A stretch of DNA of 64,000 nt from Spongiibacter tropicus DSM 19543 (GCF_000420325.1 NZ_ATUS01000001.1:1554463-1618462), one strand, 5' to 3'. Shown: positions 28,900-38,649, numbered from the stretch's first letter. Numbers and translations: made by a program. Notes: a model not told the origin generated them from the sequence alone.

Positions 28900-30684
28900 T
28901 CAGGGTGAGTTGGGCCATTGGCTTAACAGGTAAACGACGAACGCCAGCAACAGCGCGCTGACGCCCTGCCAGAATTGCACGGGTTTGCGCTCAATGAGGG
29001 GCGGCCGGGTTTTGTTGAGAAACTGTTGATTGGGATGGCGCAGGTCGTAGAGGAATTCCGAGAGCTCCTGATAGCGTTTTGCCGGATCGGGATGCACGGC
29101 TTTTTTCAGGGTATCGTCCAGCCACGCGGGCAGCTCGCTGTCTTCATCACGCACGGAGAGGTAGCGCAGACGCCGCTGGGCATTGAGGCTTTTGGCGCGC
29201 GCTACGGTGGGGCCGTAGGGAAAGCGACCGGACAGGAGTTGGTAGGCAATCACGCCCAGCGAGTAGAGATCGGACGCCGGGCTGCCGCCTTCGCCGAGAA
29301 AGTATTCCGGCGCCGCGTAAAGGGCTGTGCCCAGCAGCTCAGGCTGATGCGGAGCCAATTGCGATTCAACAATGCCCGCCACGCGCGTCGCACCGACGTC
29401 GATAATTTTGACCGTGCCCGCAGCATCGATCATCAGATTGTCGGGCTTGAGGTCCTGATGCAGCATCTCCAGCCGATGAAAAGCACGCAGCCCCTTTGCG
29501 GCCTGTTCGATAATATCCCGCACGGTTTCGAGATCGGGCTCGGGATTGTCGCGCAGCCACTGGGTAAGCGTACGACCCTCGATGTAATCACTGAGGGTGT
29601 ACAGGCAGCTTCGCGGGCGGCGGACCGGCGGCACGCTGAGCACATGGGGCGAGTGAATGCGCCGGGCAATCCACTCTTCCAGCAGAAAGCGCTCCAGATA
29701 CTCGGGGTCTTCCGCCAGATCTATCGACGGCGTTTTCATCACGTATTTGTCGCCGCTATCGGTATCGACCACCAGAAAAACGTGGCTGCGACTGGTGGCG
29801 TGAATCTCCCGCTCTATGCGATAGCCATCCAGCACATCGCCTGACTCAAGCACCGGCGGCAGCGGCAGCGCCTCGGCCAGTAAATGCAGATCCCGCGCGT
29901 CGGGGTTTGGCAAGGCGTCCACGCGCAGCAACTGCACGCTGAGGTTGTCGTCGCTGCCTCGCTCAAGCGCGATAGTCGCCAAGCGGCGAGCACTGTCATT
30001 GAGGTCGTCGGCGTCACTGAGCGCCGCCCACACGGTGGCCGCATCGAGGTATTCATACACACCGTCAGTCGCCAGCAGAAAGACATCACCTGCACGCAGC
30101 GGCAGTGCCCGATAGTCGATTTCCAGCGGTTCCTCCACGCCCAGCGCGCGGCTCAGATAGCTTTCCTCGCGGGATATACGCAGGCGGTGGTCTTTGGTGA
30201 GCTGTTCCAGCTCACCCGCTTGCAGGCGATAAATGCGCGCATCGCCCACATGAAACAGGTGGGCCGTAGCCGCTTTGATCACCAGCGCACTAAAGGTGCA
30301 GACATAGCCCCGGTCGGCATCGTGGCGGTATTCGCTGCGGCGGGTTTGCGATACCAGCCAGGAATTGCTGGCGGCGATCACGCGCTCGGCCGCGGTGCGC
30401 ACCGACCAGGCTTCGGAGGTACAGAAGTAGTCATCGAGAAAGCTTTGCACGGCACTCGCACTGGCGATCTGGCTGACCGGACTGGAGCTGATGCCATCGG
30501 CGATGGCAACGGCGGCGCCCTTGAGGCTGAGCTGGGGCTCGGGGGGAATCCTCGCGGCGCAGGCGTCCTGATTGTCGACCTTGCGTCCCTTATCTGAATA
30601 CTGGCCGACACTCAGTTGCAGTCGCGGCGGTGTGGCTGCCACGTTTGCCCCGGCTACACTGGCCGGGGCCGTGGGACGGTTCAT
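28900..30684 (-). CDS. PP2C phosphatase - Ser/Thr protein kinase fusion
   Basis: A 594-residue fusion. Residues ~20-260 form a PP2C phosphatase (QYSDKGRKVDNQDACAARIP, AVAIADGISSSP, FLLATDGVYEYLD, RGSDDNLSVQLLRVDALP). Residues ~285-550 form a Hanks-type kinase: the ATP Lys in DKYVMKTPSID, catalytic loop MLHQDLKPDNLMIDAAG, and the metal motif IDVGATRV with DVG in place of DFG. A single C-terminal transmembrane helix (FWQGVSALLLAFVVYLLSQW) anchors it with both domains in the cytosol. Such fusions are common beside nitrite-channel genes in Pseudomonas nitrate-assimilation clusters. The ATG overlaps the channel gene stop by four bases. Confidence 0.92.
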   Translation of the reverse strand: MNRPTAPASVAGANVAATPPRLQLSVGQYSDKGRKVDNQDACAARIPPEPQLSLKGAAVAIADGISSSPVSQIASASAVQSFLDDYFCTSEAWSVRTAAERVIAASNSWLVSQTRRSEYRHDADRGYVCTFSALVIKAATAHLFHVGDARIYRLQAGELEQLTKDHRLRISREESYLSRALGVEEPLEIDYRALPLRAGDVFLLATDGVYEYLDAATVWAALSDADDLNDSARRLATIALERGSDDNLSVQLLRVDALPNPDARDLHLLAEALPLPPVLESGDVLDGYRIEREIHATSRSHVFLVVDTDSGDKYVMKTPSIDLAEDPEYLERFLLEEWIARRIHSPHVLSVPPVRRPRSCLYTLSDYIEGRTLTQWLRDNPEPDLETVRDIIEQAAKGLRAFHRLEMLHQDLKPDNLMIDAAGTVKIIDVGATRVAGIVESQLAPHQPELLGTALYAAPEYFLGEGGSPASDLYSLGVIAYQLLSGRFPYGPTVARAKSLNAQRRLRYLSVRDEDSELPAWLDDTLKKAVHPDPAKRYQELSEFLYDLRHPNQQFLNKTRPPLIERKPVQFWQGVSALLLAFVVYLLSQWPNSP

Positions 30685-31529
30685 GCAGAGGTCGTCGCCG
30701 CTTTGGCAGCCGGTGCTGCAGCCACTTTTCGCTTGGCGCCGGTGCGCACATGCGTGGTGTAGAGAGTCAGGCCGGTGAACGCCAGACCGCCAACCAGGTT
30801 GCCCAGTGCGGTGGGGATTTCATTCCAGAAGAAGTAATCACCAATGGAGAATTCGCCGCCCATAATCATCGCGAAGGGGAACAGGAACATGTTCACCACC
30901 GAGTGCTCGAAGCCCATGAAGAAGAACAACATGATGGGCATCCACATCGCCAGCACCTTGCCACTGACGTGGGTGGAAATCATCGCGCCGACAACGCCCA
31001 TCGACACCATCCAGTTACACAACATGCCGCGAATGAAAATGGTGAGCCAGCCGTCCATGCCGTAGGCCGCGTAGCCCACGGTACGCGATTCACCGATACT
31101 GGCCACTTTCTCGGCGATCGCGCCGCCATCGGTGTTGTAACCCATGGTGAAGATGTACGACATCATCACCGCCACGGTAAAGGCACCGGCAAAGTTGCCG
31201 ACAAACACCAGCCCCCAGTTGCGCAAAATTTGTGAGGGGGTGACGCCGGGGCGCTTATCCAGCCAGGCCAATGGCGTGAGCATGAAGACGCCGGTCAGCA
31301 GGTCGAAGCCCATCAGGTAGAGCATGCAAAAGCCCACCGGGAAGAGAATCGCGCCGATCAGAAACACCCCGGTTTGCACCGCCACAGTTACCGCAAACAC
31401 CGCCGCCAGTGCCAGAATGGCGCCCGCCATATAACCGCGAATCAGGGTATCGCGAGTGGACATGTGAACCTTGGATTCACCCGCGTCGACCATTTTGGTC
31501 ACGAACTCGGAAGGAACTAAATAAGCCAT
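30681..31529 (-). CDS. formate/nitrite transporter family channel (NirC/FocA-like)
   Basis: A 282-residue FNT protein with six helices. Family motifs visible are YMAGAILALAAVFAVTVA, the half-helix AILFPVGFCMLYLMGFDLLTG, NWGLVFVGNFAGAFTVAV, RGMLCNWMVSMGVVGAM and FFFMGFEHSVVNMFLFP with the pore His. FNT channels move small monovalent anions such as formate or nitrite; linkage to cynS leaves open nitrite, formate or cyanate, with nitrite favoured by the kinase neighbour. The leader carries an attenuator-like terminator about 70 bases before the ATG. Confidence 0.92.
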   Translation of the reverse strand: MAYLVPSEFVTKMVDAGESKVHMSTRDTLIRGYMAGAILALAAVFAVTVAVQTGVFLIGAILFPVGFCMLYLMGFDLLTGVFMLTPLAWLDKRPGVTPSQILRNWGLVFVGNFAGAFTVAVMMSYIFTMGYNTDGGAIAEKVASIGESRTVGYAAYGMDGWLTIFIRGMLCNWMVSMGVVGAMISTHVSGKVLAMWMPIMLFFFMGFEHSVVNMFLFPFAMIMGGEFSIGDYFFWNEIPTALGNLVGGLAFTGLTLYTTHVRTGAKRKVAAAPAAKAATTSA

Positions 31530-31597
31530 AGAATTAGCCTCGCTCAGCGTTTAATGCACTACTTTCGATAAATGGTTTGAAGCCGCCCAAAGCGCAT

Positions 31598-31648
31598 AAA
31601 AAAAGCGCCCGCACTTACCCCGCTTGCTGCAGGTCAGTGTCGGACGCC
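31598..31648 (-). terminator. intrinsic terminator in the leader of the FNT-kinase-cynS operon
   Basis: On the minus strand GGCGTCCGACACT pairs with AGTGCGGGCGC (11 bp with one bulge and a G-T pair) and is followed by seven T at 31604-31598. Only about 70 bases remain to the FNT start and no gene lies upstream on this strand, so it is an attenuator rather than the end of another gene. Nitrogen-assimilation leaders read by ANTAR proteins (NasR, NasT) have this design. Confidence 0.85.
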
Positions 31649-31744
31649 TTTATCCGGATACGCTCAATGTCGATCGAAGCCAGCCTTGGCCTCGAGTGAT
31701 TTACGTTTCGCAAGCCTCGTGCCAATTAGGCAAAGCGGGGTAAG
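31614..31744 (-). promoter_or_regulatory. long-range inverted repeat spanning the FNT leader
   Basis: CTTACCCCGCTTGC (31614-31627) and GCAAAGCGGGGTAAG (31730-31744) are complementary over 14 bases with one bulged base. In the minus-strand transcript the upstream copy can pair with bases in the loop and the start of the 3' arm of the terminator at 31598-31648. The two structures compete, as expected of an antiterminator/terminator switch. Confidence 0.6.
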
Positions 31745-32096
31745 TTGTTGCAGAGAAAGGATTTATTGGAATCTCGGGAACGCCGCGCAAAGCAACAACA
31801 TGCGTTGCACTGGTGCAGGCGCTGCAAACGCTGCGCCGTATTGGATCAAAACACAGTGAAATTAAGGCGCGATATGACGCCTACAAATTCAGCCTCCAGG
31901 CAATGAGCAAGGTATAACTCGCCGCCCTCGTCGAATCGAGGGCCAGTCAAGCCTGTCGCCGCAATGTTGAGCTAGCCTGCACAGTTCTGCGCTCTGCAAT
32001 TGCTAGAGTCAGAACCGCTTCGCTATGATGGTGCCACCGTTCTAACCCGACTTGCTGCGCTTCCCGCTTTGTTCGCGAAGTGCCCTGTGCATTGCT
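31745..32096. other. intergenic region between the FNT operon and the histidine kinase
   Basis: About 350 bases with no gene. It must hold the promoter of the FNT operon on the left and of the histidine kinase on the right. A small hairpin GCCCTCG-TCGAAT-CGAGGGC lies at 31924-31943. No clear operator was recognised. Confidence 0.5.
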
Positions 32097-35000
32097 GTGA
32101 ACAATAACGCCTTAACCAACAACATCGCGGCATGGCTTTTCTTATTCCTTACCGCACTCTTTGCGCCATCGCTGCTGGCAGCAGACTCGCCGTGCCAGTT
32201 TCAATGGGATGCGAGCGCTGCGCCGATGACAGCGCTGGCCGGTCAGTGGTGCGCGCAGAGTGGCGACGCCAGCGGGCAGCTCAACGTGCCCGGCACCTGG
32301 CACAATACCCGGCTGGCAGAAGCCCGGGTGCCCGGCGATGCCGAAGTGCACTACCGCCTGACGGTGAAACACGGCGAGCTTGACCGCTCACTGGCCATTC
32401 GCCTGCCTCGCCCCTACGACAGTTATCGCCTGCGGGTTAACGGTCGCGAGCTGCTGGCAACCGGCCGATACAGTGCTTCCGGTCACGATGAACGCTACCC
32501 GCACTATGCCCAGTTTTATGCCAGCGGCGACCAGAGCCTGATTGAGGTCGATGTTGCCAACCAGCAGTTCATTGCCGGGGGCATGCGCTCGCCCCCCATA
32601 TTGGGGCTGGCCGATGACATGTATGAATGGCGGGCCAGAGAGCTGGCCATTGAAGGCTTTCAGTCCGGACTGCTGGTGTTGATGGCCTTTATCCAGCTCG
32701 GCCAGTTTGCCGCCGCGCGGCGTGTCTATGCCGCCCAGCTTTTCTTCGGATTAACCTGTTTGTCGGTGGCGGTTTTTTCCAGCCTTGGCGGCGAACAGTG
32801 GCTGAGCCTGTTGCTAGCACCGTGGCACCTGGCTCCCGACCTGCATTTGCGCTGGGCGATGATTCCCCTTGCCATTCTCGGTTTAAGCGAATTCAGCGCG
32901 CAGCTCTTTCCCGATGAGTTTCATCGCCGCCCCCGACAATACTGGCGCGCCATTACTGTCGTCTTCCTGCTGGGAAGCCTGCTGCTGCCCAGCCGCCCTC
33001 TGGCCGTGCTGTTCTGGGCAATGGAGAGCGCAGCCCTGCTGATGTCGGGTTATATCCTGTTCGCCACCTTCCGTGCGGCGCGGCAACGACGGCCCGGCGC
33101 CCTCTCGCTCACCGCGGTGTATGGCATTCTGTTTATCACCGTGATGCGCGATATTGTGGTGGATTTTCAGGGCCAGTACCTGGGCAATCTCGGCCCCACC
33201 GGCATGGTGGTCTGCCTGGTCTGGCAGGGGCTGCTGCTGGCCCGCCACAACGCCCGCGCCCACAAACGCTCTATGGAACTGGTGCAGCAACTGGAGCAAG
33301 CGGAAGCGGTAAAAGATGAGTTTCTCGCCAACACCTCTCACGAACTGCGCACGCCGCTGCAAACCATCATCGGACTGGCCGGGCTGGACAGTCAGACCCA
33401 GGATCAACGCGGCCGCAATGCCGGACTGATCGGCGACACGGCTCGGCGGCTGGCCCTGCTGGTCGATGACCTGATGGACCTCACGCGCATGCGTCATCAG
33501 GGCATACAGGTGCAGCCGATGGCGGTGTCATTGCGCGGCGAATTTGAAACCCTGCAACAGCTCTTTTCGCCGGTGATCCGGCACCGGGACCTGGAAATCC
33601 GACTGGCGCTGCCCGCTGACGACCTGTACGTGATGGCCGACCCGAAGCGCCTGAGGCAGGTGCTGTATAACCTCCTCGGCAACGCGGTGAAGTTCACCCC
33701 GGCAGGCGAAATCTGCCTCTACGCCGAAGTACAAACAGAAGTACAAACACCGGGCGGCGAGCTGCGCATAGGCGTGCGCGACACCGGTCCGGGCATGGAC
33801 AGCAAACAGTTGCGACTGGCTCGCCAGCGCTATCAGCAAGGTGAGCTTGCCAGCGAAGGCGTGGGGCTAGGATTGCCGATCAGCCACGGCATTCTCCACG
33901 CCCACGGCTCGGCGCTGGAGATCGACTCCACCCCCGGCAAGGGGACGGATTGCCACTTTGCCCTGCCGCAAGCAGAGGCAACGGCAAGTCCGTCTGTCAG
34001 CCCGATGGAAAACGCCATCCCGGCGCCCCGTCCCGCGCCTGTGATTGAGCAGACCGTCGATCAATCAAGCCCGCCGGACGAGGACTATATTCTGGTCCTT
34101 GATGACGACGGCTGTATTCTCGAAACCGTCGCTCAGCTATTGGCGCCACTGGAGCACCCGGTGCTCACCGAGAGTCGCATCGACCACGCCCTGTCGCTGA
34201 TCGACAGCCGCGTACCCGCCCTGTTGATCCTCGATCTGATGATGCCCGAGGCCTCCGGGTTCGAGGTGCTGGAGCTGCTGCGCCAGCGCTACAGCGCCAC
34301 CCATCTTCCCATCCTCGTGCTCTCGGCCCGGCAGGCCGAGAGTGATCAGCAACGCGCGCTGTTGCTCGGGGCCAACGACTTTCTGGTGAAGCCCTGCGAG
34401 CCACTGGAGCTGTGCAACCGCGCCGCCGGTCAACTGGCCCTGCGCGATAACTACCGACGCCGCTGGATGCGCCGCCTTGAACAGCAGGAGCAGGACCAGA
34501 TCATTAGCGAATTGTTGAACAGCGAACGTCCCGTGGTGGTAAGCAATACCCACGGCGAACAACTGCTGAGCAACGAGGCGGGCAGGCTGGCGATGAACGA
34601 AGGGATTGAGCAGGCCGAGTTAAACCTGCCACTTCAGGGGCAGCGACGCCTGCTGCTGTGGCCGGAAAAATCGGCGCAGCACAGCCCGCGCGACCTGCTG
34701 GTCGCCCTGCTGCAAGAAGCCATCAAGCTTTGGGAAGACGCGGGACACAGTCGTCTTCACCTCGCCGAGCACTCCGGACAATGGCGGGTTCAACTCGACG
34801 GCAGCACGGCGCGCTCCCGCACCTTCGACCGCTACACCGCGCTCAGCTCACTGCCCAAACGCCCCAATGTCGACCGGGTCATCAGCACCGCGCGCTTTGT
34901 GGAACAACAGCTCAATGCCCCCGGTATTGAGCTGCAAAATCTGCTTGAGCGCGTTGAGGCGCTGCGCACCGCGAATCCTCGCGTATTCATTGAAGGCTGA
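32097..35000 (+). CDS. hybrid sensor histidine kinase, 7TMR-DISM type, with receiver
   Basis: About 967 residues from the GTG at 32097, which gives a clean signal peptide (WLFLFLTALFAPSLLA, cut before ADSP); a TTG at 32052 is an alternative. An extracellular carbohydrate-like domain (to ~residue 170) precedes about seven hydrophobic helices (from GFQSGLLVLMAFIQLGQF to VCLVWQGLLL), then HisKA with the phospho-His in NTSHELRTPLQTIIG, an HATPase domain (NLLGNAVKFTPAGE, VRDTGPGMDS, GVGLGLPIS), and a receiver with Asp in LLILDLMMPEASGFEV. The last ~190 residues form an extra module (LLQEAIKLWEDAGHSRLHLA, DRYTALSSLPKRP) seen in related kinases; role unknown. It stands alone with no cognate regulator beside it. 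Confidence 0.9.
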   Translation: MNNNALTNNIAAWLFLFLTALFAPSLLAADSPCQFQWDASAAPMTALAGQWCAQSGDASGQLNVPGTWHNTRLAEARVPGDAEVHYRLTVKHGELDRSLAIRLPRPYDSYRLRVNGRELLATGRYSASGHDERYPHYAQFYASGDQSLIEVDVANQQFIAGGMRSPPILGLADDMYEWRARELAIEGFQSGLLVLMAFIQLGQFAAARRVYAAQLFFGLTCLSVAVFSSLGGEQWLSLLLAPWHLAPDLHLRWAMIPLAILGLSEFSAQLFPDEFHRRPRQYWRAITVVFLLGSLLLPSRPLAVLFWAMESAALLMSGYILFATFRAARQRRPGALSLTAVYGILFITVMRDIVVDFQGQYLGNLGPTGMVVCLVWQGLLLARHNARAHKRSMELVQQLEQAEAVKDEFLANTSHELRTPLQTIIGLAGLDSQTQDQRGRNAGLIGDTARRLALLVDDLMDLTRMRHQGIQVQPMAVSLRGEFETLQQLFSPVIRHRDLEIRLALPADDLYVMADPKRLRQVLYNLLGNAVKFTPAGEICLYAEVQTEVQTPGGELRIGVRDTGPGMDSKQLRLARQRYQQGELASEGVGLGLPISHGILHAHGSALEIDSTPGKGTDCHFALPQAEATASPSVSPMENAIPAPRPAPVIEQTVDQSSPPDEDYILVLDDDGCILETVAQLLAPLEHPVLTESRIDHALSLIDSRVPALLILDLMMPEASGFEVLELLRQRYSATHLPILVLSARQAESDQQRALLLGANDFLVKPCEPLELCNRAAGQLALRDNYRRRWMRRLEQQEQDQIISELLNSERPVVVSNTHGEQLLSNEAGRLAMNEGIEQAELNLPLQGQRRLLLWPEKSAQHSPRDLLVALLQEAIKLWEDAGHSRLHLAEHSGQWRVQLDGSTARSRTFDRYTALSSLPKRPNVDRVISTARFVEQQLNAPGIELQNLLERVEALRTANPRVFIEG

Positions 35001-35322
35001 GCATCGTTCCACGGCTTTACCAGTTTTTACCATCCGCAAACTCGCTGTGAGCAAGTGACCTAGGCTGTTGATTTAGCCGCACTTTCTTTCAGCAGCACAA
35101 GCGTTACGCGCCAGCGGCACGCTTGCTCCCCTCGCCGTTTCAACCACAATACTGGCTCCGCTATCGCGGCCAACACGCTCGGCAAATTCGCGGCGACGCC
35201 GTTTTTTGCGCGACCGCCGCAACCCCAACGCCACAGGAAGGCAAGCCACAGCATGGCCGCTTGCAGCCCGGCGGACACCCTCTGCCGGGCTGCTGCGCAT
35301 TAGCCCAACCAGGAAGACGATC
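35001..35322. other. intergenic region
   Basis: About 320 bases between the kinase stop and the next lipoprotein start. A long in-frame extension of the downstream gene to 35206 exists but lacks a signal sequence and looks like chance. The ribosome binding site AGGA at 35311 belongs to the downstream gene. Nothing else is recognised. Confidence 0.5.
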
Positions 35323-38300
35323 ATGACACCACGACACCTCGCCCACCTTCTGCTGGCCAGCGCCCTGCTGACGGCCTGTAACGACAGCAACAGCCCCTCG
35401 CCCAGCAATACCCCCGACACGCCGACATCCACGGTGGTCAACGGCAGTGTGCGTATGGATTCCGGCGAGCCACTGAGTGATCTGTCGATTTCGCTGTACA
35501 ACGCTAATAATGAGCTGGCCGCGTCGACGGTCAGCGATGCACAGGGGCGCTTTCAGTTTGACCTCGCCCAGCAGCTTTATCGCATTCGCGTCGATGCGGT
35601 ATTCGATAACGGCGCCAGCCTCAGTCAGGGACGCGTGGTCGATGTGCAGGGCGAGCGCAGCAGCGAGCTGCCGGATATTGTCTTTCCTAACCTGGAGCTG
35701 TCAGCGCTGGTTATCAGCAACGGTGAGGCACAGGGTGAAGACATCGCCGTCAGCGGCTTGCCGGAGGCGACAAGCACCCTGTGGGCGGCAAGCTACAGCG
35801 GCGACGATCTGAGCGCTTTTCCCGGCGAGAGTGCAACGGCCGACGAAGCGTTTTCCTCTGGCGGCTACTGGTGGTTTGCCGCGGCAGATCAGGATGGCAA
35901 CCGCCTTCGCCAATTCAGCCCGCCGCTGACCATGACGGTCGACATCGACCCGGATGTGCTGCCTCGCTATCAGGACATCACCCCCGGCAACCAACAGATT
36001 GATGTGGGCATGGTGTCTTACAATCCCGACACCGGGCTATGGCAGGACGAAGCCAGCGGCGTGCTGGTCGACGAACAGGGCGACGCCATTGCGGAATCAC
36101 AACTGGCATCAATTCAGGCGGGTAGCTACAGCGGCGAGGTGAGGCTGCAATTCTCGGCACCGCATTTTTCTGCCTATTCCGCCGCGCTGTTTTATCGCGT
36201 GGGCCTGCCCGATTTCAACGACGCCAATGCGGGCCGTCAGCAGAAGCATCTGCGCCCGGAAATCGCCTTTAATACCGGGAATAACTACGCCGACTTCTGG
36301 CTGGGCCGCGATGTCTCCGGCGAATTCGAGCCCGCCATTGGCGACGGCAGCGACGATGCGCTGCTGAGCTGCGGTGCCCAGAGCTGGGTGAAGGTCAGCT
36401 ATAAGCCGGTGCCGGGACGCAGTCCCAGAACGGTTTATTTGCAGGTCTTTCAGATGGCTGGCGATCTCTTGGACATCGACGGCAAGGGCAATGCCGAAGA
36501 CGGCCATGCCATTACCTTCGACAGTTCGCACTGGGTGGGCCAGAACATTGCCGTCGATGATTGGCGTGCCAGCTACGGGCCGGTCAGCCACGCCTATGTA
36601 CTGCTCGACGACGTCATCGGCAGCGGCGGCACCGACAGCGATGTGCTGGTGCACGGTCAGGGCTATCTCCGCCTGATGCTGACCGGCAGCCCCATTACCG
36701 ACGTTGAAGCCGACAGCCCGCGCGTTTATGAAGGCGGGGAAACCGAGGACTACCTTAACTCCTGTGCCTATCAGTTGCGGCTGAAAGCACAGGGCCAGGC
36801 TGGCGATACGGTCAGCGTCGGCGGACTGAGCTGTCCGGAGGGCGAGAGCTGTAATCTGCGCATCGCCGCCGGAGAAACCCTCACGCTCGAAGCCCGTCGC
36901 AATGGTGAAGCCATCGCGGTGGACTGGTACCTGCCCGCCGGTGTCAGCAGCACACAGCCTTGTGAAAACACCGCTAGCTGCAGTATTCAGCGGGCCGACG
37001 CGGGCATCGTTGACCTGAGTGCGAAACCCTATCTCGGCGTCGAATTTCCGCTGCCACCCTCGGTACTCGTCTCGTATATCAAGGGCTTTGGGGCAGTGAC
37101 CGACGACGTCGGCAAAATTAACTGCGACCGCCGCTCTCACGAGGAGCGCCCTGACTACGAGCAGTGCAGCGCACAATACAGCGACGGTGAAACCGTGGTG
37201 CTGCGGGCAGACGCCGCCGAAGGCTGGGAGTTTTCCTCCTGGTTCCCCATCACCTGTGAGGAAGGCGACCAACAAGGCAGTGAGTGTTCATTCAAGGTGT
37301 ATACCGACGATTCACTGCGTCAGCAGGCGTATTTTGTCGAGTCACCCACACTGACCGTCGCGCCGAATGGTGACGGCCGCATAGTCAGCAATCCAACGGG
37401 GATCGACTGCGATACCGCAGTGCCTGACAGCCCCTGTAGCGCGAAATTTTCGTCCGGCAGTGACATTGTACTCACCGCCATTGCCGACGCGGGGATGGCG
37501 CTGAGCGGCTGGACCGGCCCCTGCGCGGGCACCCAGGGCAATCAATGCACCCTCAGTATTACCGAGGACAGCAGCGTAGGGGTTAATTTTGGCTCCTCCG
37601 CGCCGCTCACGATCACTATCGACGGGCAAGGCGAGGTGGTCAGTACCCCCGCCGGCATCGATTGCAGTGAGCTTGCAAGCAGCGACTGTCAGGAAGATTT
37701 CGCTTTGGGGCAATCCGTCACCCTCAATGCAACGGCGGCCAATGGCTTTGTCTTCGCCAACTGGAGCGATGTCTGCGCCGGTGAAGGCGATGAATGCACA
37801 TTGACCCTCGATCAGGCGCGCAGCATCACCGCTAACTTCGACCGTCTCTTCGACCTCGACGTGAACGTAACCAGCACCGGCGGTCAGGTCACCGGGACCG
37901 GCAGCATTATCGGCTGCGAACAGGACGAAGCGGGCACCGCAGTCTGTCAGGAGTCCTACCCTGACGGCAGCCAGGTGACTCTGCAGGCCGAAGCGCAGGA
38001 CGGCTTCGAGTTTGTTGGCTGGGGTGGCGACTGCGCCTTTGCCGCGAGCAATACAAGCTGCAGCTTTGCCATTGCCGCCGACAGCAGCGTAAGCGCCAGC
38101 TTCCGGGAAACCGTACGCTCCTTCACGCTGACGTTGCGGGTTGAGGGGCGGGAAGGCTCTGCCGGGGATTATATGGAGCTGCTGGGCTGCGATAACGCGC
38201 GCTCACCCTGCTCGCAAACCTATACCAGCGGCAGTCAGGTTTCGCTCTACGCCGTTCCCAGCAACGATGGCGACATCGTGCGCTGGAGCGGCGCCTGTAC

Positions 38301-38649
38301 CGGCACCGCCGATAACAGCGACTGCACCGTGACGATGGACGAAGCACAGGAAGCAGTGGTGACGTTTATCGAGGCGAGCAATCAAGAAAATGCCACGCTG
38401 ACGGTTACCCTCACCGGCGATGGCGAGGGCACCGTCAGCGATGACCAACTGCAACTGAACTGTTCAACGGGCTCCTGCAGTGCGGCCTACCCCAGCGGCA
38501 CGTCGGTCACGCTCAGCGCCACACCGCTATCGACGGACGACCAGTTTATCGGCTGGCTTGCGCCATCGGGCTGTGTGGGTGCCAGCGCCAATTGCTCGAT
38601 ATTGCTTGAGGGGGATGTCTCCGCCACGGCCGAGTTCGGCAAGAACTGA
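35323..38649 (+). CDS. large surface lipoprotein with InlB-type repeats
   Basis: A 1108-residue lipoprotein: signal peptide HLLLASALLTAC with Cys at about 19 and a Ser/Pro/Thr linker after it. Residues ~35-130 are a carboxypeptidase-regulatory-like fold (NGSVRMDSGEPLSDLSISLY, LAASTVSDAQGRFQFD). A ~450-residue middle part is unassigned. From about residue 570 come six or so divergent InlB B-repeats of 75-80 residues, each with a Cys pair and GW: GMALSGWTGPCAGTQGNQC, FVFANWSDVCAGEGDEC, FEFVGWGGDCAF, DIVRWSGACTGTADNSDC. The repeats suggest surface exposure and adhesion or ligand binding, with disulfides inside each unit. Start ATG 35323 follows AGGA. Confidence 0.85.
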   Translation: MTPRHLAHLLLASALLTACNDSNSPSPSNTPDTPTSTVVNGSVRMDSGEPLSDLSISLYNANNELAASTVSDAQGRFQFDLAQQLYRIRVDAVFDNGASLSQGRVVDVQGERSSELPDIVFPNLELSALVISNGEAQGEDIAVSGLPEATSTLWAASYSGDDLSAFPGESATADEAFSSGGYWWFAAADQDGNRLRQFSPPLTMTVDIDPDVLPRYQDITPGNQQIDVGMVSYNPDTGLWQDEASGVLVDEQGDAIAESQLASIQAGSYSGEVRLQFSAPHFSAYSAALFYRVGLPDFNDANAGRQQKHLRPEIAFNTGNNYADFWLGRDVSGEFEPAIGDGSDDALLSCGAQSWVKVSYKPVPGRSPRTVYLQVFQMAGDLLDIDGKGNAEDGHAITFDSSHWVGQNIAVDDWRASYGPVSHAYVLLDDVIGSGGTDSDVLVHGQGYLRLMLTGSPITDVEADSPRVYEGGETEDYLNSCAYQLRLKAQGQAGDTVSVGGLSCPEGESCNLRIAAGETLTLEARRNGEAIAVDWYLPAGVSSTQPCENTASCSIQRADAGIVDLSAKPYLGVEFPLPPSVLVSYIKGFGAVTDDVGKINCDRRSHEERPDYEQCSAQYSDGETVVLRADAAEGWEFSSWFPITCEEGDQQGSECSFKVYTDDSLRQQAYFVESPTLTVAPNGDGRIVSNPTGIDCDTAVPDSPCSAKFSSGSDIVLTAIADAGMALSGWTGPCAGTQGNQCTLSITEDSSVGVNFGSSAPLTITIDGQGEVVSTPAGIDCSELASSDCQEDFALGQSVTLNATAANGFVFANWSDVCAGEGDECTLTLDQARSITANFDRLFDLDVNVTSTGGQVTGTGSIIGCEQDEAGTAVCQESYPDGSQVTLQAEAQDGFEFVGWGGDCAFAASNTSCSFAIAADSSVSASFRETVRSFTLTLRVEGREGSAGDYMELLGCDNARSPCSQTYTSGSQVSLYAVPSNDGDIVRWSGACTGTADNSDCTVTMDEAQEAVVTFIEASNQENATLTVTLTGDGEGTVSDDQLQLNCSTGSCSAAYPSGTSVTLSATPLSTDDQFIGWLAPSGCVGASANCSILLEGDVSATAEFGKN

